Shown: one piece after another, positions 6,856 to 15,132 of the stretch | Position numbering within the stretch: position 1 is the first letter of the stretch | How the letters are laid out: the number at the start of each line of letters is the position of its first letter | Assembly: GCF_019145435.1 (NCBI RefSeq) | Contig: NZ_JAHSTS010000002.1 | Location: 1,488,001-1,552,000 of the forward strand | Reading direction: 5' to 3' | Origin: Pseudomonas ekonensis | GTDB lineage: Bacteria; Pseudomonadota; Gammaproteobacteria; Pseudomonadales; Pseudomonadaceae | Length of the DNA stretch: 64,000 nucleotides | Notes under the pieces: generated by a model | Databases searched by the model: none | Seen by the model: the letters and a program-made list of their open reading frames with translations, nothing else | What the model was told of the DNA's origin: nothing | Program-made: the position numbers and the translations under genes

Positions 6856-9285
6856 TCAGAACTCCAGGGTGCTCGACAGCGAGATCTGCCGCGAATCCCC
6901 CATCGACACAAAGAACCGGCTGGCCGCCGAGGTGTAGTAGGTGCGGTCGAACAGGTTCTTCACGTTGAGCTGGAACTTGACCTTCTGCCCGTCCAGTTGC
7001 GTGTCGTAGGTGGCGAACGCGTCGGCCACGGTGTAGCTCGGCAGTTCGAAGTCGTTCACCGCGTTGCCCGCCCGCTCCCCGACGTACCGCGCCCCGGCGC
7101 CGACCCGCAGCTGATCGCCGCCGATCACGCTGCCGAAGTCGTACACCGCCGACAGCGAGCCCGTGTTCTTCGCCACGTTCTGCAGGCGGTTGCCCTGGTA
7201 GTCCGGGTCCTTGGTGACCTCGGCGTCGGTGTAGGCGTAGCTGCCGATCAGGCTCCAGCGGTCGTTCAGCTGGCCGGTCAGGTCCACTTCCAGCCCCCGT
7301 GAGCGCACTTCGCCGGCGGCGCTGTAGACCGTGGTCGGGCCTTCGGCGTTGGCCACCAGCACGTTGCGTTTCTTGATGTCGAACAAGGCGACGTTGCCGG
7401 TGATGCGGCCCGGCATGTCGAGGCGCGCCCCCAGCTCCCAGGACTTGGCCTCTTCCGGCGCGATGCTGCCGTCGAGCACGGTGCTGCTGCCGCTCAGCGG
7501 GGCGATGGTGGAGTTGGGCTTGAACGATTCGGTGTAGCTGCCGTAGAACGACAGCGCGTCGGTGTAGCGGTACACCAGTCCGGCGCGCGGCACCCATTTC
7601 TGGCCGTTGCTGTCGGTGTTGGCCTTGAACGGCACGCCTTTGCCGGCGTACTGGTCGTAGGTCTGGAAGCGCCCGCCGGCCACCAGGATCCACTGGTCGT
7701 CGAGGTGGATCGAGTCCTGCACGAACGCCGAATCGCTGCGCAGCAGGTCGGTCTGGGCCGAGTCCGCCGGGCTGACGGTGGTGCCCGCGACCTCGCGGCC
7801 GTACACCGGGTTGACGTAGCTGAAGGTGCTCAGGCTTTTCTGGCGGATCAGGTCTTCGCGGTAGATCTTGCGGTACTCGTCGTCGACGCCGAACACCAGG
7901 TCGTGCCGCATGCCCAGCACGTTGACCTTGCCTTCGAGGCTGGCGGTGGTGAAGCGGTCGGTGCTGATCGCGTTCTGGGTGCCGTCCATGCTGCGGGTCA
8001 GCGTGCCCTTCTTGGTGTCGATGGCGGTCACACGCACCTGGCTGGCGTCGTAGGTCTCGCGGTTCCAGCTGTAGCCGAAGTGGGCTTTCCAGTCGTCGTT
8101 GAGTTCGTGGTCGGCCTCGAAGTGGTAGAGGTCGGAGCGGCCTTCCATGTTGTTGAACGGCTCGTCCAGACGCTCGTTGCGCGAGATGTCCAGCGGGTGG
8201 TTGGTGCGCGGGTCGATCAGCGTGCCGCGGTCGAACGGGGTGAGGAATTCCCGGTGCTCATAGGCGAACAGCAGTTGGGTGCGCTCGCCGAACCAGGCCA
8301 GCGACGGCGCGACCAGGGTTTCGCGGTGGGTGCCGAAGTTGCGCCAGTAGTCTTCGTCCTCATGGTCCAGCACCATGCGGTAGGCCAGCCCCGACTCGCC
8401 CAGCGCGCCGGTGCTGTCGAAGCCGCCGCCGCTGCCGTTCTTGCCGTCGCCGTAGGTGGAGCCGCGCAGGGTCAGGGCGTTGTACGGGGTCAGTTCCGGT
8501 TTCTTGCTGACCAGGTTGACCACCCCGCCCGGATCCTGGATTCCGTACAGCAGCGAGGCCGGCCCCTTGAGCACTTCGACCCGGTCTACCGTGGCGTTCA
8601 TCCCACGGCCCTGCACCAGCGGCATGCCGTCGCGCATGATCGAGCCGTTGCGGTTGTCGCCGAAGCCGCGGGTCATCACCGAATCCTGGGTGCTCCCCAG
8701 GGTGTTGCCCTGGGTGATGCCGCTGACGTTGGCCAGCGCATCGTCGAGGTTGCGCGGCGCCTGGTCGCGGATGACCTGGGCCGGGATCACGTTGACGGTC
8801 TGGGGGATCTCCTGCAGCGACGCGGACGAGCGCATCACCGAGCTGGCGGCCGGCGGCTGGTAGCTCATCGGTTGGGCCGCCATCGAGGTGATAGTGGTGG
8901 CGCCGAGGTTCAGCGCGCCTTCGGTGGGCGCAGGCTCCAGCGCCAGGGTGTGGCTGTCGGTGCGGCGGAAGGTCATGCCGGAGCCGCTGAGCAGGCGTTG
9001 CAGGGCCTGTTCGGCGCTCATCCGGCCGTTGACCGCCGGCGCGGTGAGGCCGTAGGGCGCTTCATCGGTGTAGACCACGCTCTGCCCGGTGAGACGGCTG
9101 AAGTCGCTCAAGGCCTGGGGCAGCGGCTTGGCCGCCAGGTTGAAACTGAACGGCGGCTGCGCCTGGCTGCCGACGGCCTCGGCAGCCAGCGCCACGCCCG
9201 CAGGCAGCAAGGCCAATGCCGAAAAACTCAATGCAGACGCGCTGAACCACTGTTTGACCGAACCCGACTTTGCCCTGGACTTCAT
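6856..9285 (-). CDS. TonB-dependent siderophore receptor with signalling domain (ferrichrome FiuA-like)
   Basis: An 809-residue outer-membrane transducer that imports a ferric siderophore and signals to the FecR/FecI pair encoded upstream. A signal peptide spans residues 1-34. The secretin/TonB N-terminal (STN) signalling domain covers about residues 45-120 (FNLAAKPLPQALSDFSRLTG, then a VNGRMSAEQALQRLL segment). The plug domain follows (LQEIPQTVNVI, GFGDNRNGSIMRDGM, LYGIQDPGGVVNLV), then the beta-barrel ending in the terminal Phe of SLSSTLEF. The presence of an STN domain matches the adjacent sigma/anti-sigma genes. I recognise it as closest in style to ferrichrome/hydroxamate receptors such as FiuA or FoxA, but the substrate is a guess. 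It is the last gene of a six-gene minus-strand iron cluster. Confidence 0.9.
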   Translation of the reverse strand: MKSRAKSGSVKQWFSASALSFSALALLPAGVALAAEAVGSQAQPPFSFNLAAKPLPQALSDFSRLTGQSVVYTDEAPYGLTAPAVNGRMSAEQALQRLLSGSGMTFRRTDSHTLALEPAPTEGALNLGATTITSMAAQPMSYQPPAASSVMRSSASLQEIPQTVNVIPAQVIRDQAPRNLDDALANVSGITQGNTLGSTQDSVMTRGFGDNRNGSIMRDGMPLVQGRGMNATVDRVEVLKGPASLLYGIQDPGGVVNLVSKKPELTPYNALTLRGSTYGDGKNGSGGGFDSTGALGESGLAYRMVLDHEDEDYWRNFGTHRETLVAPSLAWFGERTQLLFAYEHREFLTPFDRGTLIDPRTNHPLDISRNERLDEPFNNMEGRSDLYHFEADHELNDDWKAHFGYSWNRETYDASQVRVTAIDTKKGTLTRSMDGTQNAISTDRFTTASLEGKVNVLGMRHDLVFGVDDEYRKIYREDLIRQKSLSTFSYVNPVYGREVAGTTVSPADSAQTDLLRSDSAFVQDSIHLDDQWILVAGGRFQTYDQYAGKGVPFKANTDSNGQKWVPRAGLVYRYTDALSFYGSYTESFKPNSTIAPLSGSSTVLDGSIAPEEAKSWELGARLDMPGRITGNVALFDIKKRNVLVANAEGPTTVYSAAGEVRSRGLEVDLTGQLNDRWSLIGSYAYTDAEVTKDPDYQGNRLQNVAKNTGSLSAVYDFGSVIGGDQLRVGAGARYVGERAGNAVNDFELPSYTVADAFATYDTQLDGQKVKFQLNVKNLFDRTYYTSAASRFFVSMGDSRQISLSSTLEF

Positions 9286-9406
9286 TGCTCATGACCTGTG
9301 TAGAACCGCAACGGATGCGAATGACTCGCAGTTTCTGTCACTACACGGTTGCTGCCCGGAATTACCTCACCGGTTTTCTGAAAATATTTTCTGAGAGGGT
9401 GTTGGC

Positions 9407-9645
9407 CGTGCTGCCGCCATCGCCAGCAGGCTGGCTCCCACCGTTTTTGGTGGTGTGCATAGATCTTGTGAACACCCGAGATACCTGTGGGAGCTGGCTT
9501 GCCAGCGATGGCGGTGGATCAGGCAACAGAGATGCGGGCAATACCGGCCTCATCGCTGGCAAGCCAGCTCCCACAGGTTTTCCCGGCGCCCGCAGAATCC
9601 AGGTACACCGCTGAACCTGTAGGAGCTTGCCTGCAAGCGATAAGG
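9407..9645. repeat. Cluster of four REP elements
   Basis: REP cores lie at about 9411-9437, 9486-9513, 9549-9578 and 9618-9648, in alternating orientation, so they form two REPIN-like pairs. They fill most of the 369-base gap between the FecR stop and the receptor start. The remaining bases (9290-9400) hold a perfect 12-base AT palindrome at 9380-9391. The receptor promoter must also lie there, since the REPs probably weaken read-through from fecR. Confidence 0.75.
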
Positions 9646-9654
9646 CCGGTGGCT

Positions 9655-10644
9655 TCAGCGCAGGATGATCAATTGCCCCAGGATCCGGTGCTGCTCGAAC
9701 CCCAACACCCCTTGCAGGGAATCAAGCACCGCCTGCGGATCCTTGCCGGGAAAGCTGCCGCTGACCTTGCGCGCCGCCAGTCCGTCGTTGAGCAACAGGA
9801 TCCGCCCGGGGTAGTAGCGCCGCAGGTCCTGCACCACCTCGCCCAGGCTCGCCTTGTAGTAATTGAGCCAGCCCTGGCGCCAGGCCAGTTGCGCTTCGCT
9901 GTCCACCGCCCGCAGGGACTGGGCGGTGCCGTTGGCGTAGGCCGTTTGCTGGCCGGCGGTGAGGATCTGCTGCGGCGCCTCCCGGCCCGCCGTCACGCCG
10001 ACCCGCCCGGACAGCACCGTGACCTGCGCGCCCTGCGGTTGCAGGCGCACTTCGAACTGGGTGCCGAGCACCCGCGCCTGCCCTTTTTCGGCGTCGACCA
10101 CGAACGGCTCGCCGGTGTGGGTCACGCTGAAGAACCCGGCGCCCCGGCGCAGTTGCACATGCCGTTCGCCCTGGCTGAAGTCCACGGCGATGGCGCTGTC
10201 GGCGTCCAGGGTCACTTGCGATTGGTCGGCCAGCGTCACCGTGCGGATCTCACCGGGGGCCGAGACATAATCCGCGCCCAGGTCATCGACCCAGCGCTGC
10301 GGCTGCCAGCCGCTGCCCAGGCCGACCATCAGCACCAGGCACGCGGCCAGCGCCAGCGCGGGGGCCCAACGCCGCAACGGCGCACGGCGCGGGCGGTCCA
10401 TGGCGTCGAGATAGCCCTGCAACGCCAGCGCCTCTTCATCGGCCATCGTTCGCGCCGGCCCTTCGCTCATTTCCCAGACCACCTGCGCCCGGGCATAAGC
10501 CTCGGCGTGGGCGGGGTCGGCGCGCAGCCACTGGCTGAACGTGAGCGGGTCGCCGGTGCTGGGGCGGTCGTGCAACAGGCTCAGCCAGGCAAGGGCCGTC
10601 TGTTCCTGCTCAGGCGTCGGCGTGACGCGGTCGGTGGGGTTCAC
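9655..10644 (-). CDS. fecR: FecR-type anti-sigma factor / sigma regulator
   Basis: A 329-residue inner-membrane protein that relays the receptor signal to the ECF sigma factor. The N-terminal cytoplasmic part has the conserved LAWLSLLHDRPS stretch. One transmembrane segment lies near residues 96-112 (LALAACLVLMVGLG). The periplasmic FecR domain follows (GEIRTVTLADQSQVTLDADS, VLGTQFEVRL), ending in the C-terminal STN-like region. Its GTG start at 10644 overlaps the fecI stop codon (GTGA), so the two are translationally coupled. The partner receptor is the STN-containing gene immediately downstream. Confidence 0.92.
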   Translation of the reverse strand: MNPTDRVTPTPEQEQTALAWLSLLHDRPSTGDPLTFSQWLRADPAHAEAYARAQVVWEMSEGPARTMADEEALALQGYLDAMDRPRRAPLRRWAPALALAACLVLMVGLGSGWQPQRWVDDLGADYVSAPGEIRTVTLADQSQVTLDADSAIAVDFSQGERHVQLRRGAGFFSVTHTGEPFVVDAEKGQARVLGTQFEVRLQPQGAQVTVLSGRVGVTAGREAPQQILTAGQQTAYANGTAQSLRAVDSEAQLAWRQGWLNYYKASLGEVVQDLRRYYPGRILLLNDGLAARKVSGSFPGKDPQAVLDSLQGVLGFEQHRILGQLIILR

Positions 10645-11201
10645 GGTGCATTCCCTGGCGTGCGTGGCGCGGGTTCGCGCAGGCTGGCCTTGCAGGCCTC
10701 GAGGGCGCGCATCATATGTTTTTCCACGGCGCTTTGGGACAGGCCCATGGCTTTGGCGATCTCGGCGTACTTGCGTCCGTGGATGCGGTTGAGCAAAAAG
10801 ATCTGCCGGGTGCGCTCGGGCAAGGCCCGCAACGCTGCCTCGACATGGCGCAGGTCGTTGCCCGCCTCCAGCGCCGCCTGGGGCTCGCTGCCGGTCGCCT
10901 CTTCCGGCTGCCAGCCTTCGCTGTGCCGCAGCCGCGCGCCTTCGCTGCGCAGATGGTCGATGGCGATGTTGCCGGCGCAACGCAGCAGGTAGGTGCTCAG
11001 CTCTTCGACCTGCACCAGCGGCCGGCGCCAGAAACGCAGGAACAGATCCTGCACCAGGTCAGCCGCCGTGGCCCGACAGCCGACGCGCCGGTTCACCAGC
11101 GCTTCCATCTGCGAGCGCTGGGACAGGAACACCTGAAGAAAATGCGCACGCGCCCCGCGCGGCTCATCGTCGCGGGAGTCCGGCGGCAGGCTGACCAGCA
11201 T
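10641..11201 (-). CDS. fecI: Iron-starvation ECF sigma factor, FecI family
   Basis: A 186-residue ECF sigma factor. Region 2 is visible as ATAADLVQDLFLRFW and region 4 as LPERTRQIFLLNRIHGRKYAEIA followed by the recognition helix GLSQSAVEKHMMRAL. It should direct transcription of the downstream receptor gene when the cognate siderophore is bound. The ATG at 11201 follows the stop of the DUF3325 gene by a single base, so it is part of a tightly packed run. Its own expression is likely Fur-controlled from the shared promoter region near 13480. Confidence 0.93.
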   Translation of the reverse strand: MLVSLPPDSRDDEPRGARAHFLQVFLSQRSQMEALVNRRVGCRATAADLVQDLFLRFWRRPLVQVEELSTYLLRCAGNIAIDHLRSEGARLRHSEGWQPEEATGSEPQAALEAGNDLRHVEAALRALPERTRQIFLLNRIHGRKYAEIAKAMGLSQSAVEKHMMRALEACKASLREPAPRTPGNAP

Positions 11202-11202
11202 C

Positions 11203-11529
11203 TCAGTTCAAGCCCCAGACGGCGGCCGGGCTGGCGAGCAGGCCCATGGCGGCCAGCGCCAATGCCAGGCGCGGGCGGTACGGCAGAAGGAACACCAGCG
11301 CCAACGCACTGGCCATCAGCACGGCGCACCAGTCCACCAGGCCCGCCCCCCAGCCCTTGCCGGCCACCGCCGACCAGAGCGACAGGCCCAGCAGCCCCCA
11401 GCCGGCCAGCTTCAGGCCCCGGCGGCGGCGCAAGGACGGTTTGCGGCCGAGCAGGTCGTCATGGTGACGCGCCATCGACAGGCACAGGGCAGTGAAGCCG
11501 CCGTAGCTCAGCAGGAACATCGCCAGCAT
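11203..11529 (-). CDS. DUF3325 domain small membrane protein
   Basis: A 108-residue inner-membrane protein with about four predicted helices and a short basic loop (GRKPSLRRRRG). DUF3325 proteins travel with PepSY and DUF3649 proteins in ferric-siderophore clusters; their biochemical role is not established, though a part in handling imported iron-siderophore complexes is usually assumed. The start codon directly abuts the stop of the PepSY gene (TGAATG). Confidence 0.8.
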   Translation of the reverse strand: MLAMFLLSYGGFTALCLSMARHHDDLLGRKPSLRRRRGLKLAGWGLLGLSLWSAVAGKGWGAGLVDWCAVLMASALALVFLLPYRPRLALALAAMGLLASPAAVWGLN

Positions 11530-13119
11530 TCAGTTCGTCCCCTGTTCGAGGACGGCCGGGCGCACCGTCTCGCGACGGGGCCTGCCGGCCTTCACCGCGA
11601 GCCCGGCGCGTCGCGTCTTCCTGGCCGCCCAAGCGAGGAACAGGCCGGCGATCAGGCAGGTGAGGTCGAAACCGGCCAGCGTCCAGTCCCCCTGCTCCAG
11701 CGCGGCCAACTGGTATCGGCCGGCGGTGCCCCAGTCGAGCAGCGGCAGCGCGGCGAACAGCACGGCGGCCGCGCTCAATTGCTCGACCCAGGCCTGGCGT
11801 CCGCCACGCAGCGCCGCATGCGCCACGCTCAGCCCCCACGCGATGAAGAAGGCATTCACTTCCCAGCCGGCCCTGGCGGGCAGATCCAGCGGCAACGCCC
11901 GGTTGGCCCAGAAGAACACCGCCACCGCCGTCACCAGGCCGGCCATGCCGGCGATGTTCAGCACCTCAACCAGCCTCAGCCCGAACGGCGCCGCGCCTTT
12001 CTTGGCGTGCTGGAGCTGGCGCTTGCCGAACCAGATCATCAGCCCGGTGCCGATCATCGCCGTACCCGCCAGCCCGCAGAAAAAGTACAGCCAGCGCAGC
12101 GGCGCCCCGGCGAACCGGCCCATGTGCAGGCCGTAGAAGCCGCCGGCGACCGCCATCGGCAGCGACTTCTCCGGCGTCTGGCCGAGCAGTTGCCCGGTGA
12201 CGCCGTTGAAGCTCAGGTCGCGCCCGTAGTCGTACACCACGCGGTCGCCGCTGGCCCGCGTCATCACCACGGCGGCGTTCGCATCGCCCGGATTGTCCAC
12301 CGTCACCCGCGCCACCTGCCCGCCCGGCCAGTGCTCACCGGCCCGAACCAGCAGCGGCGCCAGCGCAGACAGCGCGGCCGGCTGGCCGGCGCGTTCGGGG
12401 AGCGGCACCTCCGGCAGCACCTCTTGGTAAAACGCCCTGACGTCGTTGCCGTAAGTGGCCAGGATGCTGGCCGGCATCACCATCGACATGAAGATCACCA
12501 GGCTGCTGTAGGTGATCATCAGATGGAACGGCAGCACCAGCACGCCCACCGCGTTGTGGCCGTCGAGCCAGGAGCGCTGGCCCTTGCGCGGGCGGAAGGT
12601 GAAGAAGTCCTTGAAGATTTTCTTGTGGGTGACGATGCCGGTGATCAGGGCAACGAACATCACCATGGCTGCGGCGGTCGCCAGCCAGCGGCCCCAGGGA
12701 TAGGGCATCTGCAGCTGAAAGTGGAAACGGTAGAAGAACTCGCCGCCCGCGCTCTCGCGGGGCTGCACGGCGACGCCGGTCCGCGCGTCCAGGGTCGCCC
12801 GGTTGAAACGGCCGCGCTCGCCGGGAGCGGCCGGCGCCTGTTGCCAGCGCACGGTCAGGGCGGGATCCCGGGCGTCGGGCAGATCGATCACCCAGCGCGA
12901 AGCGTCGGCGGCGTGGCGTTGCAGGTGGTGCTGGGCCAGGGTCAGGCTCGCCTCGGCGTTGAGCGCACGCACGGGGATTTCCGGCTGCATCCAGTGGCTG
13001 GTCTCGTCCTTGAAGTAGGCCAGGGTGCCCGTCAGGAAAATCGCGAACAGCAGCCAGCCGAACACCAGGCCGCTCCAGGTGTGCAGCCAGGCCATCGATT
13101 GCCGGAAGCCCTCCTTCAT
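11530..13119 (-). CDS. PepSY-associated transmembrane protein of a siderophore cluster
   Basis: A 529-residue inner-membrane protein. Helix 1 is FGWLLFAIFLTGTLAYFKDE, followed by a periplasmic segment, then helices around residues 185-225 and 335-360 and two more near the C-terminus. The conserved WLHTWSGL start, the HFQLQMPYPWGRW region, the DGHNAVGVLVLPFHLMITYS stretch and FYGLHMGRFAG are typical of the PepSY_TM family. Relatives of this family act in the reduction of ferric siderophores at the inner membrane. The ATG at 13119 overlaps the upstream DUF3649 stop (ATGA). The next three genes in the operon are DUF3325, fecI and fecR. Confidence 0.88.
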   Translation of the reverse strand: MKEGFRQSMAWLHTWSGLVFGWLLFAIFLTGTLAYFKDETSHWMQPEIPVRALNAEASLTLAQHHLQRHAADASRWVIDLPDARDPALTVRWQQAPAAPGERGRFNRATLDARTGVAVQPRESAGGEFFYRFHFQLQMPYPWGRWLATAAAMVMFVALITGIVTHKKIFKDFFTFRPRKGQRSWLDGHNAVGVLVLPFHLMITYSSLVIFMSMVMPASILATYGNDVRAFYQEVLPEVPLPERAGQPAALSALAPLLVRAGEHWPGGQVARVTVDNPGDANAAVVMTRASGDRVVYDYGRDLSFNGVTGQLLGQTPEKSLPMAVAGGFYGLHMGRFAGAPLRWLYFFCGLAGTAMIGTGLMIWFGKRQLQHAKKGAAPFGLRLVEVLNIAGMAGLVTAVAVFFWANRALPLDLPARAGWEVNAFFIAWGLSVAHAALRGGRQAWVEQLSAAAVLFAALPLLDWGTAGRYQLAALEQGDWTLAGFDLTCLIAGLFLAWAARKTRRAGLAVKAGRPRRETVRPAVLEQGTN

Positions 13120-13421
13120 ACGTAGCCCAGGCCCCGGGCGACGCCGGTGACGGTCGCCAGGATCACGCTCGGCGCCAGCAGCCCCACCCACGCCGACCAC
13201 GCCGTGCGGCAGGCGAAGCACCAGAGCGCGGCCACCAGGTACACGAGGAACGAAACGGTCATGCCGGTCACCACGGCTTCGCCGCGCTCCAGCGGCAACC
13301 ACAGCGTCAGCGTGACGCTGGCCAGCGCCGCGACCAGATAGCCGCCAAACACCGCCGCCAGCACCCTGGAGGTGACGGCCAGACGATAGGACATGGGAAG
13401 TGCGGCGAGTTTGCCTTTCAT
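13116..13421 (-). CDS. DUF3649 domain membrane protein
   Basis: A 101-residue protein with three predicted membrane helices, starting MKGKLAALPMSYRLAVTSRV. DUF3649 proteins usually lead PepSY/DUF3325 iron-uptake operons, as here. The ATG at 13421 has CAGGG seven bases upstream. It is the first gene of the leftward operon and begins 55 bases from a Fur-box-like sequence. Function beyond association with ferric-siderophore processing is unknown. Confidence 0.78.
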   Translation of the reverse strand: MKGKLAALPMSYRLAVTSRVLAAVFGGYLVAALASVTLTLWLPLERGEAVVTGMTVSFLVYLVAALWCFACRTAWSAWVGLLAPSVILATVTGVARGLGYV

Positions 13422-13475
13422 GTTTCGACCCTGAAACGAAAACGTCCGACCGAAAGGCCGGATCAATGGCGAGCA

Positions 13476-13499
13476 ATATTAATGATAAATATTCTCATG
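13476..13499. promoter_or_regulatory. Fur-box-like operator shared by two iron operons
   Basis: An AT-rich, roughly palindromic stretch containing 'ttaatgataaatattctcat' stands out from the GC-rich surroundings and resembles the repeated GATAAT/ATTATC units of Fur boxes. It lies in the 170-base gap between the divergent DUF3649 and fecI genes, so one site could repress both directions under iron-replete conditions. It is not a perfect consensus match. Confidence 0.6.
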
Positions 13500-13590
13500 T
13501 GCAAAAGAGGTTGATTGCCGTATGCCGCTCCACCCTCATACAATGCGAACCATTCTTGTTTCCTGATACGTGCACAGTGCGTCCGGAGTC

Positions 13591-14085
13591 ATGCCGTTGT
13601 CGTCCGCCCATCCCGTCGAATCGCTCTACCAGGCCCACCACGGCTGGCTCACCGGCTGGCTGCGACGTCGGCTCGGCTGCCCGGACAGCGCCGCCGACCT
13701 GGCCCAGGACACGTTCATCCGGGTGCTGTCCGCCCGCGAACAGCCGGTGATCGTCGAGCCACGGGCGTTCCTCACCACGCTGGCCAAACGCGTGCTGTTC
13801 AATCACTACCGCCGCCAGGACATCGAGCGCGCCTACCGCGAAGCCCTCGCGCAGATGCCGCAGGTCCTTGCGCCTTCGGAAGAAGAGAAAGCCGTCATCC
13901 TGCAGACCCTGGAGGAACTGGACCGCTTGCTCGACGGCCTGCCGCGCCCGGTCAAGCGCGCCTTTCTGCTGGCCCAGGTCGATGGCCTGACCTACCCGCA
14001 GATCGCCGCCGAACTCGGGATTTCCGTGGCGACGGTCAAGCGCCACCTGAACAAGGCGGCCCTGCGCTGCTATTTCGCCCTATGA
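13591..14085 (+). CDS. fecI: Iron-starvation ECF sigma factor, FecI family (second system)
   Basis: A 164-residue FecI-type sigma factor with region 2 (SAADLAQDTFIRVL) and region 4 (LPRPVKRAFLLAQVDGLTYPQIAAELGISVATVKRHL). The start is uncertain. The ATG at 13591 has GGAG only two bases upstream, while a TTG at 13597 has the same GGAG at eight bases; the latter may be the true start. The stop overlaps the fecR start (ATGA). It is divergent from the first iron operon and likely controls the FecA-type receptor gene downstream. Confidence 0.9.
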   Translation: MPLSSAHPVESLYQAHHGWLTGWLRRRLGCPDSAADLAQDTFIRVLSAREQPVIVEPRAFLTTLAKRVLFNHYRRQDIERAYREALAQMPQVLAPSEEEKAVILQTLEELDRLLDGLPRPVKRAFLLAQVDGLTYPQIAAELGISVATVKRHLNKAALRCYFAL

Positions 14086-15020
14086 ACCCGCCGACGGATT
14101 TCTCTGCGCAGGTCGCCGAACAGGCCGTGCACTGGCTGCTGGAAATGCAGCAAGGCCCGCTCGATCCGCGCCGGCAACAGGCCTGGCAGCATTGGCTTGA
14201 GGCCCACAGCGAACACCGCCGCGCCTGGGAACACATCCAGCGGGTCAACGCCCGCCTGCGCGGGCTGTCCTCGCCGCTGGCCCACGCTGCGCTGAACGCA
14301 CCGCGCTCCGCCGGGCGGCGCCAGGCGCTCAAGTTGCTGCTGTTGCTGGGGGCGGGCTCTGCCCTCACCTGGGGCGTGCGCGAACACAATCCCTTGCCGT
14401 CGCTGCTGGCCGACTACCGCACCCCGGTCGGTGCACGGCGCCGGTTCGCGCTGCCGTCCGGCGGCCAGTTGCAGCTCAACACCGCCAGCGCCGCCGATGT
14501 CCGGGCCGATGGCCCGCAACCGCGCATCCGCCTGCTGGAAGGCGAAATCCTGCTGACCGCCGCCCGCGCCATTGAGGTACAGACCGCCCACGGCCTGCTG
14601 ACGGCCCGGGGCGCGCGGCTCAACGTGCGCCAGTTCGCCGACCGCACCCAGGTGGCGCTGTTCGAAGGCCAAGTCGAACTGGCCGCCGGCGAAGGGGCAC
14701 CGGTGCCGCTGCCGGTGGCCCGGCAACTGAGCTTCAGCCACACCTCGGTCGGCGCGGCGCAACCGCTGGACGCCAACAGCGGCGCCTGGGCCGACGGCAT
14801 GCTGGTGGCGGCGCACATGCGCCTGGGCGATTTCCTCGATGAGCTGGGCCGCTACCGGCGCGGCCAACTGCATTGCGACAGCAAGGCCGCCGACCTGCTG
14901 ATCTCCGGCACCTATCCGCTGGACGACAGCGAACGGATCCTCGACCTGCTGGAAATCAGCCTGCCGGTGAAGGTGAGGCGCTTCACCCGCTATTGGGTCA
15001 GCGTCGAAGCCAAGGCCTGA
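14082..15020 (+). CDS. fecR: FecR-type anti-sigma factor / sigma regulator (second system)
   Basis: A 312-residue protein with the FecR N-terminal signature AVHWLLEMQQGPLD. A single membrane helix is at about residues 86-100 (LKLLLLLGAGSALTWG). The periplasmic FecR domain (PVGARRRFALPSGGQLQLNT) follows, with a C-terminal segment ISGTYPLDDSERILDLLE that resembles the region contacting the receptor's STN domain. It is coupled to the preceding sigma gene by a 4-base overlap. It pairs with the frameshifted FecA-like receptor. Confidence 0.92.
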   Translation: MNPPTDFSAQVAEQAVHWLLEMQQGPLDPRRQQAWQHWLEAHSEHRRAWEHIQRVNARLRGLSSPLAHAALNAPRSAGRRQALKLLLLLGAGSALTWGVREHNPLPSLLADYRTPVGARRRFALPSGGQLQLNTASAADVRADGPQPRIRLLEGEILLTAARAIEVQTAHGLLTARGARLNVRQFADRTQVALFEGQVELAAGEGAPVPLPVARQLSFSHTSVGAAQPLDANSGAWADGMLVAAHMRLGDFLDELGRYRRGQLHCDSKAADLLISGTYPLDDSERILDLLEISLPVKVRRFTRYWVSVEAKA

Positions 15021-15132
15021 ACGCCCTCGCCACACAGGCAGAAAAAAATCGAAATGACATGAGCCGTTTTTCGGATCTGGCGTGACAGAGAAGGAAAGCC
15101 CCCTCGATTCACCCTTCTCAGGACCGTCATCC

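Noticed and set aside
9342..9366. FecI-dependent promoter for the first TonB receptor (GGTAAT and CGTGTA on the minus strand)
   Set aside because: The spacer would be only 13 bases, too short for a confident call; the promoter is probably nearby but I cannot fix it.
13570..13590. GTG at 13570 as start of the second FecI
   Set aside because: No Shine-Dalgarno sequence upstream, and the added residues do not resemble FecI N-termini.
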